A DNA stretch of 64,000 nucleotides from contig NZ_AWGD01000020.1 of assembly GCF_000495795.1 (NCBI RefSeq), positions 1 to 64,000 of the forward strand, given 5' to 3'. The DNA is from Asticcacaulis sp. AC460. GTDB lineage: Bacteria; Pseudomonadota; Alphaproteobacteria; Caulobacterales; Caulobacteraceae. The translations under genes were made by a program, and so were the position numbers. This document shows positions 1-8,914 of the stretch, piece after piece. The notes beneath the pieces are model-generated. The model ran no database searches. It was not told the DNA's origin and saw only the letters and a list, made by a program, of their open reading frames with translations. Positions within the stretch are counted from its first letter, which is position 1, and each line of letters starts with the position of its first letter.

Positions 1-224
1 TCCGCGGCCGGGGCGGCAACCGGGGCTGCCGGAGCCGGCGCATAGGCCTGGGGCGCGACGGCATAGTTGGACACCGGGGCGGCGGTCAACTGGCGCGCGA
101 CACGGATCTTGAGGTCGCCCTGTTCGACTTCGATCTCCGTCAGCTCGGTCTCCTTCAGGATGTCGGCGAGCTTGCGGACCAGCTTGGGATCGATCGGGTC
201 AACGGAGGGTTTTGCGGTCGTCAT
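1..224 (-). CDS. accB: Biotin carboxyl carrier protein of acetyl-CoA carboxylase, N-terminal part (cut by window edge)
   Basis: The frame starts MTTAKPSVDPIDPKLVRKLA and runs off the left edge, so only about 74 residues are visible. The opening has the charged helix (KLADILKETELTEIEVEQGDLKIRVAR) typical of bacterial AccB, followed by an Ala/Pro-rich linker. The C-terminal biotinyl domain with its MKM lysine would lie outside the window. AccB carries the biotin that is carboxylated by AccC and handed to AccA/AccD to make malonyl-CoA for fatty acid synthesis. It lies 35 nt downstream of aroQ on the same strand. An aroQ-accB-accC operon is common in proteobacteria and supports the call. Confidence 0.9.
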   Translation of the reverse strand, partial: MTTAKPSVDPIDPKLVRKLADILKETELTEIEVEQGDLKIRVARQLTAAPVSNYAVAPQAYAPAPAAPVAAPAA

Positions 225-259
225 GTAGGAACCTTGATTGAGGCCTGAGCGTTACGGAA

Positions 260-700
260 TCAGGCTTTGAGCATGGCAAGAACGGCCTGGACGGCGAGTT
301 CATAACCAATGGGACCAAATCCTGCAACAATCCCTTTGGCAGCCAATGACACATAAGAGTGATGGCGGAAGGGCTCGCGGGTCTGGGGGTTGGAAAGGTG
401 GCACTCGATCACCGGGATCGACAGCGCCTTGAGCGCGTCGAGCAGCGCGACGGAGGTGTGTCCATAGCCGGCCGGGTTGATGATGAGGGCGCAGGCGGAT
501 TCGCGGGCTTCGTGAATCCAGTCGATCAGTTCGCCTTCATGATTCGATTGCCGAAAGACCAGATCGGTGCCCGTGCCCGACAGGCGGGTACGGCAGCGCG
601 ATTCGATGTCGGCCAGGGTATCGTAGCCATAAATTTCCGGCTCGCGGACCCCAAGAAGGTTGAGATTGGGGCCGTTGAGGACATATATGGGTTTGGACAT
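260..700 (-). CDS. aroQ: Type II 3-dehydroquinate dehydratase
   Basis: A 146-residue protein beginning [17 protein letters not shown], the hallmark N-terminus of type II dehydroquinases. It converts 3-dehydroquinate to 3-dehydroshikimate in the shikimate pathway, in the cytosol and usually as a dodecamer. The PNLNLLGxREPxIYG segment holds the catalytic Tyr, and the active-site loop is followed by [13 protein letters not shown], then [12 protein letters not shown] and [18 protein letters not shown]. Length is typical of the family. An upstream in-frame ATG at 760 would add 20 Arg/Ser-rich residues unlike the family, so the start at 700 is preferred. It is divergent from thiS and probably cotranscribed with accB. 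Confidence 0.95.
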   Translation of the reverse strand: MSKPIYVLNGPNLNLLGVREPEIYGYDTLADIESRCRTRLSGTGTDLVFRQSNHEGELIDWIHEARESACALIINPAGYGHTSVALLDALKALSIPVIECHLSNPQTREPFRHHSYVSLAAKGIVAGFGPIGYELAVQAVLAMLKA

Positions 701-810
701 GAACCTGCTTGTGGGCAGTTGGCGAAAGCGGGACTTGTAGCGCGGAGATTTCCGGCTCACAAGCGCAAGTCTCGCGGATGGTTACGCATTTGCACAAAAA
801 TGGCGCAAAA

Positions 811-1014
811 ATGGTGAAAATTCTGTTGAATGGCGAACCGCGTGAGGTTACGGCGGGCAATCTGGCGGCGCTGATCGATGAGATCGGCCTGGACGGACGT
901 AAGGTAGCCGTGGAACGCAATCTCGAAATCGTTCCGCGTTCGACCTATCTGGCGACTGGTCTCGAAGACGGCGACCGGCTGGAAATCGTGCATTTTGTAG
1001 GTGGTGGCAACTGA
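811..1014 (+). CDS. thiS: ThiS sulfur-carrier protein
   Basis: A 67-residue beta-grasp protein, [13 protein letters not shown] to [10 protein letters not shown]. ThiS is adenylated at its C-terminal Gly-Gly, receives sulfur as a thiocarboxylate and donates it to ThiG for thiazole synthesis. The ATG at 811 gives the normal family length; the open frame continues 34 codons upstream but that part does not resemble ThiS. The stop overlaps the thiG start by one base, so the two are translationally coupled. The C-terminus ends GGG-Asn instead of a free Gly-Gly, so activation would need the terminal residue removed or tolerated. No TPP riboswitch was recognised in the 110 nt upstream. Confidence 0.88.
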   Translation: MVKILLNGEPREVTAGNLAALIDEIGLDGRKVAVERNLEIVPRSTYLATGLEDGDRLEIVHFVGGGN

Positions 1015-1802
1015 TGGCTGATACGGCAGTACAACCGGAAACCTGGAGCGTTGCTGGACGCACCTTTAATTCCCGCCTGATTGTCGGCACCGGCAAGTAC
1101 AAGGACTATGCCCAGAATGCGGCTGCGGCTGAGGCCTCGGGCGCTGAGATCGTCACCGTGGCGGTGCGCCGTGTGAACATCTCGGATCCCAAGCAGCCTA
1201 TGCTGATGGACTTCGTCCGGCCGGACCGCTTTACCTACCTGCCCAATACGGCCGGTTGCTATACCGGCGAAGACGCTGTGCGGACCCTGCGCCTGGCGCG
1301 CGAGGCCGGCGGCTGGGACCTGGTCAAGCTCGAGGTCCTGTCTGACCCGAAGACCTTGTATCCCGATATGGAAGAAACCCTGCGGTCCCTGAAACTGCTG
1401 GTCAAGGACGGCTTCCAGGTCATGGTCTATTGCTCGGACGATCCGGTCTATGCCCGCAAGCTGGAAGAGGCGGGGGCGGTGGCTATCATGCCGCTGGCCG
1501 CGCCGATCGGTTCGGGCCTGGGCGTGCAGAACCCCGTGACCCTGCGAATCATCATTGAAAACGCCAAGGTGCCGGTCCTGGTCGATGCCGGTGTCGGCAC
1601 GGCGTCGGACGCGGCTGTTGCCATGGAACTGGGCTGCGACGCGGTGCTGATGAACACGGCGATCGCCGAGGCCAAGGACCCGATCCGCATGGCGCGGGCC
1701 ATGAAACATGCGGTCATTGCCGGTCGTGAGGCCTATCTCGCCGGCCGGATGCAACGAAAGTTGTATGCCGACCCGTCCTCGCCCTTGGCCGGATTGATAT
1801 AG
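1014..1802 (+). CDS. thiG: Thiazole synthase
   Basis: A 262-residue TIM-barrel enzyme. ThiG condenses 1-deoxy-D-xylulose 5-phosphate, dehydroglycine and the ThiS thiocarboxylate sulfur to make the thiazole phosphate of thiamine. Visible family features are [12 protein letters not shown] near the start, [12 protein letters not shown], the Schiff-base lysine region [18 protein letters not shown], and the phosphate-binding end [21 protein letters not shown] with [15 protein letters not shown]. It follows thiS with a one-base overlap. Other thi genes are not in the window. A short hairpin (TCAGGG-N6-CCCTGA, 1813-1830) follows the stop but lacks a T-tract. Confidence 0.96.
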   Translation: MADTAVQPETWSVAGRTFNSRLIVGTGKYKDYAQNAAAAEASGAEIVTVAVRRVNISDPKQPMLMDFVRPDRFTYLPNTAGCYTGEDAVRTLRLAREAGGWDLVKLEVLSDPKTLYPDMEETLRSLKLLVKDGFQVMVYCSDDPVYARKLEEAGAVAIMPLAAPIGSGLGVQNPVTLRIIIENAKVPVLVDAGVGTASDAAVAMELGCDAVLMNTAIAEAKDPIRMARAMKHAVIAGREAYLAGRMQRKLYADPSSPLAGLI

Positions 1803-2096
1803 ACATATTTCGTCAGGGATTAAGCCCTGAATGCGCGTTGACCTTATAACGAATATTGGTCATGACTTGTCCTGGCGGTTCGACGGGGACACGGAGTCGA
1901 ACGCCTTGCGGGGGTTCCAAAAATGGCGCGTTTGATGAGCGATCCGGGCGGCGACACCTTTAATGGTGACGCGAGCAGTAGAACAGCCGTGGGCAATGCC
2001 AGCGCGTGAATGCCGACCGGGCTGAACGACCGTCACCCGGCGTGAGCAGCCCCATGGTAAATCCAGAACACAACTTAACAGAACCGGGGAAACATA
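1803..2096. other. Intergenic region upstream of the RTX gene
   Basis: 294 bp without a supportable gene. It contains a weak hairpin at 1813-1830 that could end thiSG transcription, and a TTGACC at 1838-1843 that might be a -35 element, although no convincing -10 lies at the right distance. A GGGGA ribosome-binding site precedes the ATG at 2097. A long minus-strand open frame crosses this region and the RTX gene, but it has RTX-shadow composition. Confidence 0.4.
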
Positions 2097-5000
2097 ATGG
2101 CCAAGACCTATTACACCGACCAGGCTTCGAAAGTGGCGCCCGACGATACCACCGAGTTGGGATCGCAGATTTTCAGCCAAATCGCGCGATTGGAGGATGG
2201 CGGCTACGTCATCACCTGGAGCGACTGGCAACAGGGTAAGATCGTCGTCCAGCGTTATGACGCATCGGGTCACGAGTCGGGTGCTGAAATCGCCGTCAGC
2301 CAGGCGGGTTGGTGGGTGTCCAACAGCGACGTCATCGGGTTGAGCGATGGTGGCTTCCTGGTCACCTGGATGGGCCAGGGGGTGGACTGGGTAAATTACG
2401 AATTTTCCGCCAACATTCTGGCGCGGCGCTATGATGCGTCGGGGAACGCTGTTGGGGATGAGTTCATCGTCAACGCCACCCGTCCCGGCACCCAGGATAG
2501 TCCGGTGATGGCGCAATTGGCCAATGGCGATATCGTTATTGCCTGGACGTCGATGTCGACGACGACAGCGCAACTGCCGGAACTGTATTTCCAGAGATAT
2601 GACGTCTCCGGTGCGGCAATCGGTGGAGAAACGCGTATCGACGTCACCTCGCTGACGGTCCGGGGCACGGATTATGCCTATCCGGTCGTTGCCAGCCTTA
2701 CGGCGCTCGACGGCGGCGGCTTCGTGATCACCTGGACCAGTAATGCGCAGGACGGCGACGGTTTCGGTGTTTCGGCGCGAATGTTCGACGCCAGTGGTGT
2801 TGCCATCGGCGAGGACTTCCTGGTCAACGGCGTGGGAGCCGATGATCAATACCTGCCGAGCGTCACCGCGCTGGCCGATGGCGGTTACGTCATCGCCTGG
2901 GACAGCGCCGCCGACTGGTACACGACGGCCGGCGCGCGCCTGACGGCCCAGCGTTTCGATGAATCCGGCGCGCGAGTCGGTGGCGAGTTTCAGATAGGTT
3001 CGGCGGCAGCCGTCTCGTCGCATGGCGTTAAGGTCGCGGGCCAGGCCGACGGCAGCTTCCTGGTGGCGTGGGGTGAATACGACGGCGCGGACATGACCGC
3101 CTTTGTCCAGCAATACGGTTCGGACGGGCAAAAGGCCGGAGGCGCGGTAGAGGTCGCCCGGGGAAGCCTGTGGGGCATCGACGTCGTGGCGCTGGACGAT
3201 GGCGGCTTTGCCGTCACCTGGACGGTCAATATCGCAAATTCACAGCACATCTACGAACGCCATTTCCTGGCGGCGGGAAGCGCCGGCCAGGATAGGCTCA
3301 CCGTCGGCGATGCAACGTCAGAAACCCTGACTGGCGGGGCTGGTGACGACGCGTTGCAGGGTGGCGGCGGCAACGACACCTTGATTGGCGGGCTGGGCGA
3401 CGATACCTATTACGTCGACAGCGCCGGTGACAGTGTACGCGAAAACCACCTGGAAGGCAGCGATACGGTCATCAGTTCCGTCAGCTATTCGCTGTTTGGC
3501 CGCGCGGTCGAGACGCTGACCCTGAATGGCTCCGGCAACCTGAACGGCACGGGCAATTCGTTGAACAACGAGATCACCGGCACCGGCGGCGGTAATGTTT
3601 TGGATGGCGCCGGGGGGAACGACGTTCTGGACGGCCGGGGCGGTGACGATACGATGATCGGCGGGCTGGGCAACGACAGCTATCTTGTCGACAGTATCGG
3701 CGACGATGTGCGCGAAAACGCGTCGGAAGGTACGGATACAATCATTGCGTCGATCAACTATACCTTATCGTCTGGCATTTCGGTGGAAGGGTTGACCCTG
3801 AGCGGTGCGGCCGACCTGATGGGAACCGGCAATGCGACAGGAAATACTCTCACTGGTAACGACGGCAATAACACCCTGGACGGCTTGGACGGCGACGATA
3901 CGCAGAACGGCGGCGCCGGAAGTGATACGCTGATCGGCGGCGACGGTCGCGACGCGCTGGATGGCGGAGCCGGCGGTGACGTTCTCTATGCGTCCGCTCC
4001 GCTGGGGGTCTACAATACACCCTACTATTACATTCCCTACGTTTCACCGGTTCTGGACCGCGACGCCGGGGCCGACACATTGAGCGGCGGCGAGGGCGAA
4101 GATATTCTGTCGGCGGGGTACGGTGACAATGTCGACGGAGGTAGCGGCGCAGACAAGCTGTTCATCAGTTTCCAGGGAGCGACAACGGGCATCACCTTTG
4201 ACCTGTCGCTGGGCAGCCAGACCATCGACGGCGCCTCGATTCAAAACGTCGAGTCGCTTGGCTGGATCGAAGGCAGCGAATTCAATGACGTCATCCATGG
4301 CGAAGGATATGGCTGGGGCGGCAGCGCGCCGGTTATCTTCGGCATGGGCGGCGAAGATAACCTGATCGCGGGTTACTACACTGTCGGTGTATATGGCGGG
4401 AACGGCGATGATGTCGTGGACGGGCGTTATTCCCAGTATCTCCAAAGCGTCGAAGGTGGCGCGGGGAACGATACGCTGGACACCAACAGCAATACCTTTG
4501 CGATCGCCTACGGTGGTGACGGTGACGACCTGATCCACGCACACGGCAGGACGTTCGGTGGCGCGGGCAATGACAGCATCGTCATGACCTACAGCTACTA
4601 CGACGGCGAAGTCCATGGCGACGAGGGTGATGACGTCATTGACGGCTCGGCCCAGTTCATTTCAATGCTGTTTGGCGACGCCGGCAACGACACTGTGACC
4701 GGCAGTTACAACAGCGACACGCTCATCGGTGGAGCTGGCAACGACGTCCTGAACGGTGGCGATCATTCGGAAGCCATGACGGGTGACATTGCGGTCTACG
4801 GCGGCGCCAGCGCCGACTATCTGGTGACCCAGAACTCCGAGACACTGGTCGTGACCGTAGTCGACATGCGCGACGGTTCACCCGATGGCACCGATACGCT
4901 CCACGGCGTCGAAGCGCTGAGATTTGCGGACGGCACCTATCTCGTTGAGGTGGTCATCGCCGGCGTTGGCCTGGGTGTAATGAACTTCGTCGGCGAGGGC

Positions 5001-7136
5001 GGAGACGATGCCTTCGTCGGCAGTGAAGAGGGCAACACTGCGGTCGGCAATGGCGGGAATGACAGCTTCCGGGGAAATGGCGGGAACGACACACTGGAAG
5101 GCGGCGCCGGCGGTGACCTCCTGAACGGTGGCAAGGGAGATGATCGTCTGTACGCGGAATCGCCGCCAGGCGATTATCACGGACCCTACTACGGCGAAGA
5201 CAGCTATGTGGCGCCACAACTTGACCGCGGCAGCGAGGTCGACACCCTGAGCGGTAATAATGGCGCAGACTGGCTGTCGGCGGGCTATGGTGACAATGTC
5301 GATGGCGGAGAGGGCCTGGACAATCTGCTCATCAGCTTCCAGGGCGCAACGGCTGGCGTGACCTTCGACGGCAACCTCGCCAGTCAGGTGATCGGCGGCG
5401 GCACGATCCAGAACATCGAGGGCACCGCCTGGATCGAAGGCAGCGACTACAACGACAGCCTTACCGATGTCGGCAATCCCTATGGAGCCTTCGGGCTGGT
5501 CTTTGGCATGGGCGGCAATGACAGCCTGATCGCGGGCTATTACACATCCGGCCTGTTCGGCGGCGATGGCGACGACCTGGTCGACGGACGCTATTCGCAG
5601 TACCTGGACCGTGTCGAGGGCGGGGCCGGCAACGACACGCTTTACACCAACACCAATGGGTTTGCGACTGCCAGCGGCGGCGATGGCGACGATCTGATCT
5701 ATGGCAACGCCGGAACCTACGGCGGCGCCGGTAACGACACCATCCAGATGCAGTGGACCTACTATTCCGGCGCGGCCTACGGCGGCGACGGAAATGACGT
5801 TATCCAGGCGGCCGAATGGCTGGGTGCCACGATGTATGGCGAAGCCGGCAACGATATCCTGCGCGGCGTCAACGGCAGCTACGATGCGATGTCCGGCGGA
5901 ACCGGCAATGACACCTACCTCATCGATTTGGGTGATGCCGTAACGGAATATGCCGGTGAAGGCATAGATACCGTACGATCCACGGTTACCTATTTCCTGG
6001 GTGACGAGGTCGAGAATCTGGAGCTGTCGGGCGACGGCGCGCTGGAAGGCCGGGGCAATTCCCTGAACAACCGAATTACCGGCAACGCCGGCGATAATGT
6101 GCTGGATGGCGGTGCCGGGGCGGACCGTCTGGTCGGCGGCCTGGGGAATGACACCTACTATGTCGATAATTCCGGCGATAGTGTCGGCGAAAACCACCTT
6201 GAAGGCACAGATACCATCATCTCGTCCGTCAGTTATTCGCTGTGGGGACGCGCGGTCGAAACACTGACCCTGACGGGATCGGGCAACCTTACCGGCACCG
6301 GCAATTCGCTGAACAACTTCATCGCGGGTAACGACGGCAACAATACGCTCGACGGCGCGGCCGGCAATGACGTGCTGGACGGCGGTGCCGGTGCCGACCG
6401 CATGTTGGGCGGGCTGGGCGACGACACCTACTATGTCGATAATGCCGGCGATAGTATCGGCGAAAACCACCTGGAAGGCACCGATACCATCATCTCGTCG
6501 GTCAGCTATTCGCTGGCTGGACGGGCCGTGGAAATCCTGACCCTGACGGGCGCCGGGGATCTCAATGGCAGCGGTAACTCGCTGAACAACACGCTCACCG
6601 GCACCAGCGGTAACAACGTTCTGGACGGTAGCGGCGGCGCGGACAAGATGGTCGGCGGTCTGGGCAATGACACCTATTATGTCGACAATACCGGCGACAA
6701 TGTCCAGGAACTGCATTTCGAAGGTACCGACACGGTCTTCAGTTCGGTGACCTACTCCCTGTTCGGTCGGGCGGTCGAGGTGATGAACCTGACGGGATCC
6801 GGACATATCAATGCCACGGGCAATTCGCTGAACAATACGATCACCGGCAACAGCGGTGACAACCGGCTGGACGGCGGCATCGGCAATGACATCCTGGCGG
6901 GTGGACTGGGATCGGATGTCTTCGTGTTTATGAACGGCACCTGGAAAGACACGGTGACCGATTTCAGCGCCGCCCAGAACGATACGATCGATATCCATGG
7001 CGTGACTAACGGCGTGGCCAACAGCGCGATGGTTACTCAGGTCGGAGCGGATGTCGTCATTAATCTTGGCGGCGGCAATACAGTTACCGTGCTCAGCTCG
7101 ACCCAGGCCGATGTGTTGAGCCATATCGTCTGGTAA
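2097..7136 (+). CDS. Giant RTX (hemolysin-type calcium-binding) secreted protein with N-terminal propeller-like repeats
   Basis: 1679 residues with no N-terminal signal peptide. Residues ~30-395 hold seven repeats of about 55 residues with the pattern L-x-DGG(Y/F)VI(T/A)W ... RYDASG--G-EF, suggesting a seven-bladed beta-propeller. Many GGxGxDxL nonapeptides follow, expected to bind calcium as a beta-roll outside the cell. Six ~80-residue modules of the NDTYYVD...EGxDTIxSSVSYSL...LTLTG type start near residues 435, 523, 1270, 1350, 1441 and 1523. Residues ~629-850 and ~1017-1240 are an internal duplication. The last ~75 residues (VFVFMNGTWKDTVTDF onward, ending VW) resemble an uncleaved type I secretion signal. 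No ABC/MFP secretion genes are adjacent. Adhesin or surface-layer-like function is inference. Confidence 0.9.
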   Translation: MAKTYYTDQASKVAPDDTTELGSQIFSQIARLEDGGYVITWSDWQQGKIVVQRYDASGHESGAEIAVSQAGWWVSNSDVIGLSDGGFLVTWMGQGVDWVNYEFSANILARRYDASGNAVGDEFIVNATRPGTQDSPVMAQLANGDIVIAWTSMSTTTAQLPELYFQRYDVSGAAIGGETRIDVTSLTVRGTDYAYPVVASLTALDGGGFVITWTSNAQDGDGFGVSARMFDASGVAIGEDFLVNGVGADDQYLPSVTALADGGYVIAWDSAADWYTTAGARLTAQRFDESGARVGGEFQIGSAAAVSSHGVKVAGQADGSFLVAWGEYDGADMTAFVQQYGSDGQKAGGAVEVARGSLWGIDVVALDDGGFAVTWTVNIANSQHIYERHFLAAGSAGQDRLTVGDATSETLTGGAGDDALQGGGGNDTLIGGLGDDTYYVDSAGDSVRENHLEGSDTVISSVSYSLFGRAVETLTLNGSGNLNGTGNSLNNEITGTGGGNVLDGAGGNDVLDGRGGDDTMIGGLGNDSYLVDSIGDDVRENASEGTDTIIASINYTLSSGISVEGLTLSGAADLMGTGNATGNTLTGNDGNNTLDGLDGDDTQNGGAGSDTLIGGDGRDALDGGAGGDVLYASAPLGVYNTPYYYIPYVSPVLDRDAGADTLSGGEGEDILSAGYGDNVDGGSGADKLFISFQGATTGITFDLSLGSQTIDGASIQNVESLGWIEGSEFNDVIHGEGYGWGGSAPVIFGMGGEDNLIAGYYTVGVYGGNGDDVVDGRYSQYLQSVEGGAGNDTLDTNSNTFAIAYGGDGDDLIHAHGRTFGGAGNDSIVMTYSYYDGEVHGDEGDDVIDGSAQFISMLFGDAGNDTVTGSYNSDTLIGGAGNDVLNGGDHSEAMTGDIAVYGGASADYLVTQNSETLVVTVVDMRDGSPDGTDTLHGVEALRFADGTYLVEVVIAGVGLGVMNFVGEGGDDAFVGSEEGNTAVGNGGNDSFRGNGGNDTLEGGAGGDLLNGGKGDDRLYAESPPGDYHGPYYGEDSYVAPQLDRGSEVDTLSGNNGADWLSAGYGDNVDGGEGLDNLLISFQGATAGVTFDGNLASQVIGGGTIQNIEGTAWIEGSDYNDSLTDVGNPYGAFGLVFGMGGNDSLIAGYYTSGLFGGDGDDLVDGRYSQYLDRVEGGAGNDTLYTNTNGFATASGGDGDDLIYGNAGTYGGAGNDTIQMQWTYYSGAAYGGDGNDVIQAAEWLGATMYGEAGNDILRGVNGSYDAMSGGTGNDTYLIDLGDAVTEYAGEGIDTVRSTVTYFLGDEVENLELSGDGALEGRGNSLNNRITGNAGDNVLDGGAGADRLVGGLGNDTYYVDNSGDSVGENHLEGTDTIISSVSYSLWGRAVETLTLTGSGNLTGTGNSLNNFIAGNDGNNTLDGAAGNDVLDGGAGADRMLGGLGDDTYYVDNAGDSIGENHLEGTDTIISSVSYSLAGRAVEILTLTGAGDLNGSGNSLNNTLTGTSGNNVLDGSGGADKMVGGLGNDTYYVDNTGDNVQELHFEGTDTVFSSVTYSLFGRAVEVMNLTGSGHINATGNSLNNTITGNSGDNRLDGGIGNDILAGGLGSDVFVFMNGTWKDTVTDFSAAQNDTIDIHGVTNGVANSAMVTQVGADVVINLGGGNTVTVLSSTQADVLSHIVW

Positions 7137-7148
7137 GATGGCCCAAAG

Positions 7149-7192
7149 GGCTCCACACGCGCATGACGAAGGCTTGCGCGTGTGGAGCCTTT
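7149..7192 (+). terminator. Rho-independent terminator of the RTX gene
   Basis: Perfect 15-bp stem (7149-7163 with 7175-7189), 11-nt loop, then TTT at 7190-7192. It begins 12 nt after the RTX stop codon. The T-tract is short, but the stem is long and GC-rich. Confidence 0.85.
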
Positions 7193-7290
7193 ACGGCGAC
7201 TCCACGATTTAATCGAATTTAACCCGTTCGGGGTTATGACTGATTCCCAAGGCTGGGCCGCCGGAGCCCCGTCCAGGAATCTAAAAAGTC

Positions 7291-8772
7291 ATGGCACCGA
7301 CGCGTAAAACGTCTTCGCTTTTTAAAACCCGACACGACGCCAAACGCGGCCCAGACCAGCGTCGCCTGGTCAGCCTTGGCCTGCGCTGGGAAGTGGCGTT
7401 CCAACTTCGCCTGCATTCCGGCGATAACACCGCCCAGGTCTTCGACTGGATGGCGGTCCCCGCACAGGGCCTGATCGAGATTTTGCGCAAGGATTTCGAC
7501 GTCTTCGCCCCTGAGCACCTTTACCTGGTCGATACCGCTAACGGCCAACTGGTCGCCGACCGCGGCACCGGCGTGCGTTTCCACCACAGCTTCGACCATC
7601 CGGCCCATTATCTGGCCGACTATGCCGCCTTCAATGCCCGCTTCCGTCACCTGGCGGCGCGCTTCCGCCAACAGGCCAAGAGCGAGGCCATCACCTATGT
7701 CCGCCGCGACATGAGCGAAGCCCAGGCGCTGGAGCTGGAAAAGGCCTATTTCGAGCGCTATCCCAATACCGACGCGCAGTTCCTGTACCTCAACGACCGC
7801 ATCGCACCGTTTGCGACGCCGCATGGCCAGGCCGTCTTCTTCGCGCCGGAGACCCATTTGGGCGATGCCACCGCGTGGGCGGAATTGCTATCCGACTATA
7901 AGCTCATCGCCGAGCCCTATCGGCTGTCCCCGATTGAAATCCTGGGTCATGAACCGGAAGGGCGCAGCCTGATGCGCCTGCGCGGCCTGCCGCTGGATCA
8001 ACTGGAAGCGGCCATGGAGGCCAATCCCGACAATCCGGGCTTTCCCTACGAACTGGCCCGGCAATATCGCCTGCAGGGGCAACTGGTGGAAGCCGAGGCG
8101 GCGATCGCTATCGCCCTTCGCAAGTCACCCGACCATCCCGTCATGCGCCGGGAAGGCCTGGCCATCCGCCGCGCGGCCAACCGCATGGGTGAACGCGCCT
8201 ATGCCGATGCGCTGCTGGAAATGGGGGCGCAGGACGATGCCGAGGCGACCCTCATGGCGGCAGATGCCCTGGGCGCGCTCCAGGAGTATGAGGCGGCAGC
8301 CGAGGCCTATGGCCGTTACATGGCGATTCACCCCATGGATGCCAATGCCTGCTACGGCAAGGCGGCCTGCCTGCGCCGGCTGAATCGCTTCTCGGAAGCT
8401 GAAATGGCCGTCACCCTGTGCCTGCAACTCTCACCCGACATGGCGCGGGCCCATGTGCTGCGCTCGCAGATTTTGCTGGCCATGAGCCGCAACTGGGATT
8501 CGATCGCCGCGGCCCAACGCGCCTGCAAGAACGACCCCTCGCCGCGCGGACTGTACAATCTGGCCGCGGTCTATGAATCGCTGGAACAGATGGAAAAGGC
8601 CGTCGAGGTCTATGAAGAGATCGAGCGTCTGGGCGCTCAGGTCAATCTGAAGGCCGTGGAAAAGCTGCGCATGCTGCGTGGCGAACCGGCACAGGCCGCC
8701 AACCAGGAACCTCTGGAACTGTCCAAGCCCGCCACCCGGACCTGGGGTAAGCGGGTGTTCGGCGCCAGGTAA
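7291..8772 (+). CDS. DUF1796 (papain-like cysteine peptidase-like) domain fused to TPR repeats
   Basis: 493 residues, cytosolic by sequence. Residues ~25-185 match the DUF1796 pattern: VSLGLRWEVAFQLR, FDW, LIEIL-KDFDVF, FHHSF, ITYVRRDMS and LYLNDR. Family members usually have SLGxxCxxAxxLR with a presumed nucleophilic Cys; here that position is Trp33, so the peptidase chemistry is probably lost. Residues ~230-470 are tetratricopeptide repeats (MEANPDNPGFPYELARQYRLQG; AYGRYMAIHPMDANACYGKAACLRR; LYNLAAVYESLEQMEKAVEVYEEI). DUF1796 proteins often occur near glycan or exopolysaccharide genes, but nothing here confirms a role. The gene follows the RTX terminator and its stop codon abuts a palindromic repeat. 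No reaction can be assigned. Confidence 0.75.
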   Translation: MAPTRKTSSLFKTRHDAKRGPDQRRLVSLGLRWEVAFQLRLHSGDNTAQVFDWMAVPAQGLIEILRKDFDVFAPEHLYLVDTANGQLVADRGTGVRFHHSFDHPAHYLADYAAFNARFRHLAARFRQQAKSEAITYVRRDMSEAQALELEKAYFERYPNTDAQFLYLNDRIAPFATPHGQAVFFAPETHLGDATAWAELLSDYKLIAEPYRLSPIEILGHEPEGRSLMRLRGLPLDQLEAAMEANPDNPGFPYELARQYRLQGQLVEAEAAIAIALRKSPDHPVMRREGLAIRRAANRMGERAYADALLEMGAQDDAEATLMAADALGALQEYEAAAEAYGRYMAIHPMDANACYGKAACLRRLNRFSEAEMAVTLCLQLSPDMARAHVLRSQILLAMSRNWDSIAAAQRACKNDPSPRGLYNLAAVYESLEQMEKAVEVYEEIERLGAQVNLKAVEKLRMLRGEPAQAANQEPLELSKPATRTWGKRVFGAR

Positions 8773-8914
8773 AAGACTGTTGGAAAGTCCGTCAGGCCGG
8801 CCTGCAAAGGACCGTTTTCTGCGCTTCCGGTGCTCACGTACTTGAGTACGCTCCGCTCCGGTTCTCGAAACCAGCCCTTTTCGGCTCAGCCTGACGGCTT
8901 TCCAAACAGTCTTT
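8772..8914. repeat. Palindromic intergenic repeat, family 1, copy 1
   Basis: A 143-bp imperfect palindrome filling the gap between two convergent genes. The outer arms are AAAGACTGTTGGAAAG (8772-8787) and its near-exact inverse ending at 8914; CCGTCAGGC also recurs inverted. The centre is GTACT-TG-AGTAC. A second copy of 144 bp lies at 57931-58074. The element supplies the last base of the upstream TAA and overlaps the stop of the opposing dsbA-like gene, so it could act as a bidirectional 3'-end structure. Confidence 0.9.

Noticed and set aside
700-811. TPP riboswitch upstream of thiS
   Set aside because: The gap is short and lacks the conserved thi-box core and helices.
4878-7124. A 748-codon minus-strand frame opposite the RTX gene (and another at 1860-3131)
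   Set aside because: The reading is repetitive because the RTX repeats are repetitive; no start signal and no protein family resemblance.
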